From: Smittium culicis
Lineage: Eukaryota; Kickxellomycota; Harpellomycetes; Harpellales; Legeriomycetaceae
Assembly (NCBI GenBank): GCA_001970855.1
Contig: LSSN01005497.1
Coordinates: forward strand, 1-16,666
DNA: 16,666 bases
Reading direction: 5' to 3'
Each line of letters opens with the position of its first letter. Positions within the stretch are counted from its first letter, which is position 1. The translations under genes were made by a program, and so were the position numbers. Positions 10,158-16,666 of this stretch are shown here, piece by piece. The notes beneath the pieces were generated by a model. The model was not told where the DNA came from. It saw only the letters and a program-made list of their open reading frames with translations, and searched no databases.

Positions 10158-12115
10158 GGAGTTTAGAATTACAATTATTTAAAAATTAAGTATTATTGGA
10201 TATTTATTTGCTCTTTGGATGAATAATTGTATAAGCTTTCTATAAAATACTTTCTGTTTAGTCATATAATATATATTAAGTAAAAAAAAAGAATTTAGTA
10301 TTTTTTTTTAAAGTTTATGATTTATGAAATAATATTTCACAAAAAATCCTATTTTTAAAGCTTAGTTTTATTAATATTATTTAAATTTAATGATATTATA
10401 TAAGGAAATGTGCAAATAGAAATCAAAGGGTAATTCTAGTAGATTTTTTCTAGATTTCGATAGAGTATTTTATTGAAGAAAATCAAGTTTTTAAATTTTT
10501 TTTATTGTTATTGTTATTTTTATTAACTCTGAATCAAAGTTTCTATTTTTTATTTGATATTGATTTTATTTTTTAGCCAGGATATTCTTGTATATCAAGC
10601 TAATTAGCATTTGTATACCTAAAATCTTCAAACTATTTCTTGATTAGTAGAATATTTTTGAAATAGCAAGTATATCCAACAGATTTGAATTAAAATAAAT
10701 TAATTTCAAGACTCAAATAGTTATTGATTTACTCATCAATAAAAGAAAATAATAAAGCTTCTTATAAATGGCTAGCGAATCAATAAATTCATGTTTTTAA
10801 ATAAGTTGGACGCGAAATGGATTTTGCATATGAAATGAATACCATAAAACCTCATAAATAAAAAAGCTAAAATATGAGCAAATAAACTCAATTTATATAA
10901 ACGAATTCTATTATATAAAATTTAAAGGTCAATAATATCTTAGGTAGCTATAACTTATAACATTAATTGACACTTGAGTCATCCGTTTTAAGCTTTACAT
11001 CATATAAGCCACGCAATATTTTTTGTATAAATTATCTAAAGTTTATATTTATTGCGCCATTTTTTTTAAAATATACTAAAATTTTAAATTAATAGAAGTA
11101 ATAAAGCTGAAAATTATAATTTTTTTGGAATTTTATGCATAATTTTTTATTTATTAAATAATCACTTTGTAGATTTTAAAACCCCCAATTGTAAACGTTT
11201 ATAAATCTAAAGAGAGGCAAGGAGTCGAAAATTTATGGGAAATTGGATATGTATTTAAAATTTCAGCTAAATAACATTATTATTAGTAACGCAATAAGTA
11301 ATTCTTTAAAGTTTTATTTTTCTGAAGCTAAAAAATAAAATTTTCTTATATTATTAATAAAAATCACAATTTACAAGACGTTAGTGGTTCCAAATTTAAA
11401 AGCTCATATTGTTTACGTATAAAAAATAGTTATTATATACTACAACGTACTCTTGGAAATTTATGACAAATGATTTATATAATATAAATAACTAGACTAC
11501 TTAAATATAATTAGTAACGTTGTTCTTTTATTTATTAAAGTCATTTGATTTTTTTTTGCTTGAATGATTTATCATGACTAACAGCTTATTTTTAATAGTG
11601 CTGGGTAATAATCTAAGATTTATAACTATAAAAAAAACGAAAAATCAGAAACTGGAGACACCAACTTATTCAAGTGACCTGTGGTGATAATATGTAACTT
11701 TTAAACGATACAATATGTCTATATTTTAATACCAACATTATTAGAAAAAAAAATACCAATAAAAATATCAATTATTGATAATTGTATAATAATAATTAAA
11801 AATTATTCCTGAATCGATATATGGTAGGAATAAACCTGCTAGAGAAATTTAATTTGACTTTTTAAATAATTTTACACATTAGTAATTTTGAATTTATAGA
11901 TATGTTAATGTTTTATTTAGACATACAAAAATATTTCCAAAAGATAAAAAATGCAATTTTTTTGACCTAATGATATAATTTTTTTCTAATTATTTTGATC
12001 ATTAACTTTATCTATATAGTTACACACCTTGTGATCTAAAAACTAAATTTTATGGTTTATTCCTTTACTCTGATAGATATAGTTGTAAATTTGTAATGAA
12101 ATAAAAATCCCTTCG

Positions 12116-12124
12116 TATAAAAAG
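12116..12124 (+). promoter_or_regulatory. Candidate TATA box of the Ras-like gene
   Basis: TATAAAAAG lies 200 bases upstream of the ATG at 12316. It is the same 9-mer as in the LTR promoter. In so A+T-rich a region the match is weak evidence, so this is only a candidate. From 12125 to 12315 nothing else stands out. Confidence 0.3.
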
Positions 12125-12315
12125 TGTTAGTTTGGTCATATTTTTATAGCTTAGAAAATTGTGCTATATCCCAAATAAATTTATTGAGAAATTTTTATGC
12201 GATTAAAGAAAACATATTTATTGATGTTTATTAACAGTTATTTATAAAGTTCAATAAATATTTTATAGAAAAGTTTATTTATTTATTTTCGTAGCTCTTT
12301 TTTATATATTTTTAG

Positions 12316-13193
12316 ATGGAAAACTATAATATTGTACTGATAGGCTGTAGAAAAACTGGAAAGGTAATTCATTTAATTTACATGTCATTAAAAATATTAA
12401 AAGTTTTAACTTTTTAAATAGACAACTTTAATTCGAAAATTCCTCGGAAAAAAAACGAGTAAAATATCTCGAAGACGCAACAAGCCTGAGTTCTACTCAC
12501 AAGTGTCATATAAACGTAAAAAACTATTCACTTTTGTCGGAATATGGGAAGCATCAGGTAAACTCACAATGGTTTAATTTAATAAAAATTTACATATAGA
12601 TTGTTTATTTATCTATCTAATAAGAAAATATAGCGATAAATTTTATTAAAAGTGTCAAATTGAACACATCTTTAGATTATGAGGAAATTTTATACTTCCT
12701 AAGAAATCACAAAGACAGAAATACTTGTTTTATCCTTGTTTATGACCTCACAGATTTTAGATCATTTAAGCTTACAATAGAATGCTTAAAAGAATTTTTT
12801 AAGAGCCAGAAAATTGGTGTAAACTATCCACTAGTAGTTGTAGGAAATAAAACAGATATATACAAAAGTCGTGCTGTAAAAGAAAAGAATATCAAAGACC
12901 TGGCAAGAATTCTAATTAAAAATAAAATAAATTGGTCTTATTTTGAAACCAGTGCTTTATTTGGGAGTAATGTGAATCACGCTTTCACGGAAGCTATAAA
13001 TTTATCTGAAATTTACAGGAACAACACAGATACTAGCAAAATTTTACTTAATGAATTTTGCAATGGAAAATCGCTGTTATCTAAGAGGTGTAGATTCGCA
13101 AGAAAATTTTTTTCGATATTACAAAAGATATCAAAGCACGTTAAAGGCGTACTAAATTTTCAAAAAAAATTAAAAGAAAGAAAGAAACTATAA
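12316..13193 (+). CDS. Divergent Ras-like small GTPase, three exons
   Basis: Proposed exons are 12316-12363, 12422-12557 and 12676-13193 (introns 58 and 118 bases, GTAATT...AAATAG and GTAAAC...CTTTAG), giving 233 residues. The ATG puts the P-loop GCRKTGKT at residues 10-17, where Ras proteins have it. The G4 motif NKTD is 119-122 and G5 ETSA is 152-155. FILVYDLTD marks the strand before the switch-following helix. Oddities: G3, normally DTAG, reads WEAS (58-61), so the Mg-contacting Asp and the switch II Gly are missing, and no clear switch I Thr is seen. Loss of these usually means weak GTP hydrolysis or none. WE at this place recalls the RGK GTPases (Rad, Gem). As in RGK proteins, the tail ends in basic residues (KKLKERKKL) with no CAAX prenylation box. 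Relation to RGK may be convergence. The acceptor at 12675 is chosen because spacing from WEAS to FILVYD then matches Ras. Acceptors at 12624 or 12633 also keep the frame but add 14 to 17 residues. Confidence 0.8.
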
Positions 13194-13496
13194 ACACTAG
13201 TTCCAAGATATAAACATAAAACTATTTAAATATTTATTATTCTCAGCAAGAGCTTACATGGCTGCCGACATGATTTCTATGTACATTTATTATAGTAACT
13301 AGAAAAATATTTATAATTTTAATAAACATTCTAATTAAATGATTATGATTTTTTGTATTTGGTTAGCAGAACTAATGTGATTTTTATGTAATGAATTGAT
13401 TCAAGCTCCATAATTTTCCATATTTTTAAATATAACTTTTTTAAATTTTTACTTGGTTTTATTAGGAGACTTTAAATCATGATTTTATAGCCATAA

Positions 13497-13515
13497 TTTT
13501 TTTTTTTTTTTTTTT
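13497..13515 (+). repeat. Homopolymer run T19
   Basis: The longest mononucleotide run noticed in the window, inside the convergent spacer. Read on the minus strand it is A19. It could be simple slippage or the trace of a poly(A) tail, but no retroposed sequence is recognisable beside it. Confidence 0.8.
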
Positions 13516-13552
13516 GGTAATACACTTATAAAAAAGCAAGAAAAATAAAATT

Positions 13553-13558
13553 TTTATT
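13553..13558 (-). promoter_or_regulatory. Poly(A) signal of ERG27
   Basis: AATAAA on the minus strand, 39 bases downstream of the ERG27 stop codon at 13599-13597. Confidence 0.45.
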
Positions 13559-13596
13559 ATTTTTTTGAATGAAAAAACTAGGTTTTAAAAATGTTA

Positions 13597-15124
13597 TTAT
13601 TTATTACCAGTGGTATACATTACTAAATTGTCGAATTCGCTAATAAGATATTGAGCTAATTCTTCATCATAGCTAATAAGCTCTGTTTCAACATATGGTT
13701 TACCATATCTATTACATTTAGTAAAATATTTTAAATCGCCGTTCAAATCATCATTATCCAAAAAAGCCACACGGAAAGCTCCATAGGAACCATTTTTTGG
13801 TGTAACTGTTAAATGTGAAATTCCAAATAAAAATCGCACCTATGAAAAAAAATTTAAAAAGTTCTTTGTAAGCTTTAATAGAACTAAAAAAATGAGTTAT
13901 AAAGCTGCGAGATTTGAGTTATTAGGAGGAGCATTCATTAAAATTTGTAGGAAGCTTACTATTAAGAAGCCAATATAAACAAGATAGTTCAAAACTAATG
14001 AGTTTAGGTCACCAAGAATGTTAGAGCTAACATTTCCGGGTTCGATAACTATGCTACGAATACCATCTTTCTTTAATATATCCTTATCTAGAATAACACT
14101 AATTTGATCAGTAATAAACTTCGAAGATTCGTAAGGTTTATCCCTGTAGAAAAGATGATAAGAATATATTTAAGTATTCGCTAAAAAAGATTGAATATTT
14201 GAAAATGGAATTATATAAATATATATACCCTGATAAGTGTTGATAATCAGTTTTATTAAAGTCGAGCTTAGAGGCGTTTGAACCAGTCCAAATAATTCTT
14301 CGCTCGCCTGGAGCAATGGAAATTATAGATCGGATTTTAGTGATCAGCAAATAGTGACCAAAAAAATTTGTTGCAAAAGTTTGACCTAAACCCTCTTTAG
14401 TTAGCAAACCTCTATTTTGTTTTAAAGCTTCAGTTGAGCACAAAAACTCAATTGGGTGTGTGGTAATTCCAGCGTATATAGAGCTCCAGTCTAGGCCACT
14501 TATAGATACTGCACCCGCATTGCAAAATAAGTAATTCACAAATTTAAACCTACAAAAAATCAATTATATTAAATCAAGTACCATTGGAGTTTTACATTTT
14601 TATTTATTCTTGAAAAAGATTAAAATAAATCATAATAATTATATATTTATTCCTTACCTTTTTTTAATCTCATCTGATGCAATTACAACAGAACTCATAT
14701 CACTAGTGTCTAATTTCAAAAATTCTATAGACAGATTTTGATTTCCGTATTTTTGTTGCAGTGAATCAATTGCAAGTTTAGCTTTTTTTGCATTTCTACA
14801 TGCTAAAACAAGATATAACTTCAAAGAGTCACCATATATTGGATTCTTATAATCTAATTAATTAATAATCAAATTTTCGATATCGACGAATGTAGATCAA
14901 TAAATACAGATTGAAAGTTAGAATAAGTTAAAATTAGTACTACTAAAATTTTTCGACCACAGGGATAAGCGCTCCGCCAATGCATATCCTATGCCACTAA
15001 AAAAATTCAGGGAGTTTAGCGATAAAATAAATAAGAAATGTCAACTACGATGTTTACTAAAATTAAATTCTAGTTAATACCTGTTTCCACCTGTAATAAT
15101 TGCGACTCTAGTGTATTTATTCAT
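13597..15124 (-). CDS. ERG27: 3-keto-steroid reductase (C-4 sterol demethylation), six exons
   Basis: Erg27 reduces the C-3 ketone with NADPH in the last step of sterol C-4 demethylation, at the ER with Erg25, Erg26 and Erg28. Exons on the minus strand are 15124-15081, 14996-14944, 14853-14658, 14549-14229, 14143-13960 and 13839-13597. All introns are GTA...AG (84 to 120 bases), and the joined frame is open for 346 residues, the usual family length. It is a short-chain dehydrogenase: cofactor motif TGGNSGIG (11-18), NxxxCNAG-type strand CNAG (107-110), Asn in TNFFGH (158-163), catalytic Ser188 (IIWTGS), and Tyr209/Lys213 in YESSK, followed by PGNVSSN. The GLDW block (116-119) and the insertion after it resemble fungal Erg27. 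A hydrophobic stretch near 249-275 could be the membrane-association segment of the family. Exon 2 has two possible donors 3 bases apart (GTAGTA after 14944, GTACTA after 14941), the second adding one Ser. No key residue is missing, so it looks functional. Confidence 0.92.
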
Positions 15125-16313
15125 TTCGTTTATAACTTTGAAATCTTAAAGATGCAAAAGGGAATCAAGCATTCAAAAAACACTAGAATTGGTATGGGTT
15201 AATTTTGTTATTGGTAAGATTAGTTTTAAAGTAAATTAAAGTTAGCCAATGAATGCTAGAATTTTGAAAGATGTAAACATCTATATTTTTTTAAAGTGGT
15301 GGCAATAAGTTTATATTGATTACTTCAAGTGCACATTAATTAAAAAATGTGTAGCGAGACTACTAATAAAAAAGAAACAATTTATATTATATATGCTAAA
15401 GCAATTAACATAAAATAATCAATAATACAATTACTGTAGCAATAATAGTAAAGTATATATTAGAATACGCTTGGCCAATTTCACCCTGATCCGCTAGAAT
15501 CTAATACTAATACAGTTTTAGTCCAGGGAATATAAACAAATAATATTTTCTTAATCGCAAGCAATATATTTACTATTATTATTATTATTATTATTATAAT
15601 GTAATTTTAATCGTAAGAAATAGAACGTAAAAAAAATTGATAAAGGAAAAATTATGGGTAGTAAAAAATAAGCTATGTAATTATTTTTGAATAGTATTAG
15701 AGAATATAGTATAGCCCTTTCCCGTTCAGCATTCTTTGAGAAAATTAAAATTTATGATTCATTTATGATTAATAATTAAATTTACTATTTGCTATATTTA
15801 TACAATATATCAATACTTCTTAAAGCCTCGGAATTAAAGTATTTAATTAATACTGTTGGCTATATCTGGTGGGCCAAAAATAGTTTACAGCTCGGGAAAG
15901 GATTATATGGTTCGATATTGTATAAATTAATAAAAAAGTCTGTTGGCTAGCTAAATTTCCTAATAATAACTATAGAATTTGATTAGGATAGTCAAAAATG
16001 ATTGAGCCAATAAGTATTATTAAGATGTTGCATCAATAAATTAATAGGCTATTAATTAGAGTTTAAGTAGTACAGGCATTTTTGGTGAAACTTGCTAGTC
16101 AAATCCCAAAAAAGTAAAAAATGCTAAAAAAAAAAGCATAATTTCATTTACGAATTCTTTTACATATACGAATACTCTATTTTTTAGGAATCACTACCAA
16201 AAAAATAAAAATTATAACTTCACAAATAACCTCGATTTTCTTTAACAGCATTCCAATTCATATTTAATCAAGACAAAAAATTAAGTATAAAATTTGTTTA
16301 AAAAAAATATAAA
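15125..16313. promoter_or_regulatory. Divergent intergenic region between ERG27 and the last gene
   Basis: About 1.19 kb separates the two starts. It is less uniform in base composition than the gene-free tract. The heptamer TTGGCTA or its complement TAGCCAA occurs at 15243-15249, 15856-15862 and 15943-15949. The last two extend to an identical 10-mer CTGTTGGCTA (15853-15862, 15940-15949). AGCCAAT also occurs at 16005-16011 and GGCCAAT at 15473-15479. CCAAT boxes bind the fungal HAP/CBF complex, so shared control of the two genes is possible. No convincing TATA box or open frame was found. Confidence 0.5.
15574..15596 (+). repeat. Microsatellite, unit TAT/ATT
   Basis: Between seven and eight uninterrupted copies of a TAT trinucleotide repeat in the divergent intergenic region. 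Confidence 0.85.
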
Positions 16314-16666
16314 ATGGGCAAAGTATCAAATGATGATAAAAACAACAAATCACAAATAGCTGAATCTGATATTAGCAGCACTCAATCATCAGTCGAAAAT
16401 AGTGCTTCTCAGCACAGTAAGAGTCTTACGGACGAAGCTAGTTCTGTATCAACAAATCAAGACAACACATTAACTACAGATCCAGATGTGGCCACAATTG
16501 ATCAGAAACAGGATAGCAATTTAGTAGTTGTTCCTGAAGAAAGCGGTAATCATTTGGATTCTAAAACAAAGGAAGGAACTAAAGAAAGCTCTTCATTTTT
16601 TGGCTTCTCTAGCATTTGGGGATCCAAAATTTCTAGTGCTTTAACTATTGATAATATAGTAAACAC
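16314..16666 (+). CDS. Unidentified Ser/Asn/Asp-rich protein, N-terminal part (runs off the window)
   Basis: An ATG at 16314 opens 117 codons that reach the window edge without a stop. The run of balanced codons, against a very A+T-rich background, argues for a real first exon. Residues 1-94 are Ser, Thr, Asn, Gln, Asp and Glu-rich with almost no hydrophobic stretches except NLVVVP near 69-74, which suggests a disordered region. At 95-110 comes an aromatic segment FFGFSSIWGSKISSAL. A similar W-G-S plus small-residue pattern occurs near the start of the FAM114/fungal Mtc1 (DUF5427) proteins, and W...A...I patterns also start some golgins. I regard neither as established. There is no signal peptide or membrane segment. 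The sequence after 16666 would decide the family. It is transcribed divergently from ERG27. Confidence 0.72.
   Translation, partial: MGKVSNDDKNNKSQIAESDISSTQSSVENSASQHSKSLTDEASSVSTNQDNTLTTDPDVATIDQKQDSNLVVVPEESGNHLDSKTKEGTKESSSFFGFSSIWGSKISSALTIDNIVN

Larger units (their letters stand above)
6520..12115. other. Gene-free A+T-rich spacer
   Basis: About 5.6 kb with no credible coding exon, RNA gene or mobile element. Base skew alternates: A-rich on + to about 9 kb, T-rich from about 9.4 to 10.6 kb, then A-rich again. A short A13 run lies near 7325. Small inverted and tandem repeats are listed separately. Low-copy or heavily decayed transposons could be hidden here and would need similarity searches to detect. 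Confidence 0.65.
13194..13596. other. Convergent 3' spacer between the GTPase and ERG27
   Basis: A 403-base tail-to-tail spacer. On +, AATAAA at 13321-13326 lies 128 bases past the GTPase stop and is its likely poly(A) signal. On -, AATAAA (13558-13553) lies 39 bases past the ERG27 stop. A run of 19 T occupies 13497-13515. No gene is seen. Confidence 0.7.

Noticed and set aside
12660..12662. Start of the GTPase at 12660
   Set aside because: The codon is TTG, and it would remove the P-loop. The ATG at 12316 with two introns restores a full GTPase.
14138..14563. Separate 141-residue dehydrogenase fragment
   Set aside because: It is exon 4 of ERG27 extended into intron sequence at both ends. 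Donor and acceptor sites join it to neighbouring exons.
16165..16171. TATACGA, the complement of the Upc2 sterol element TCGTATA
   Set aside because: A single copy about 1 kb from the ERG27 start in A+T-rich DNA. The factor is known from yeasts and may not exist here.
1..16666. CRISPR array, bacterial operon or riboswitch
   Set aside because: No regularly spaced repeats, no Shine-Dalgarno-led gene strings, and the spliced genes are eukaryotic.

Overview
The window is a strongly A+T-rich stretch of a nuclear eukaryotic genome, with spliced genes confined to its right-hand quarter. A fungus is the best guess. The most recognisable gene is a 3-keto-steroid reductase whose central block (GLDW, then a HP/TNP-like insertion before the TNFFGH motif) resembles fungal Erg27 more than animal HSD17B7. 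Its predicted length of about 346 residues also fits Erg27. All introns I could place are short (58 to 120 bases), start with GTA and end in AG, and the standard code is used. I cannot name the species; the very sparse, A+T-rich layout would suit an early-diverging or repeat-rich fungus.

Layout. Positions 1-51 are the 3' two thirds of a tRNA-Thr (anticodon CGT) with a T6 polymerase III terminator. Positions 241-545 form a G+C-enriched island with three hairpins, a candidate structured RNA or gene remnant that I do not recognise. From 546 to 12315 I find no credible gene. The exception to this monotony is 6011-6519, which looks like a solo LTR of a retrotransposon: long arrays of heat-shock elements, two palindromic TTA(C/G)TAA stress sites and a TTACGTAA site, then a TATA box, then a poly(A) signal, bounded by TG and CA.

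From 12316 three genes follow. A divergent Ras-like small GTPase (+, three exons, 12316-13193) has a good P-loop, NKTD and ETSA but WEAS in place of DTAG. It converges on ERG27 (-, six exons, 15124-13597) across a 403-base tail-to-tail spacer with poly(A) signals. ERG27 is divergent from an incomplete gene starting at 16314 (+), which encodes a Ser/Asn/Asp-rich N-terminus and a short aromatic WGS motif. The 1.19 kb between these two starts carries four AGCCAA/TTGGCT motifs plus another CCAAT box.

The genes do not form a pathway: ERG27 acts in ergosterol C-4 demethylation at the ER, the GTPase is probably a regulatory protein, and the last gene is unassigned. The two observations most worth following are the stress-element-loaded LTR and the non-canonical GTPase.
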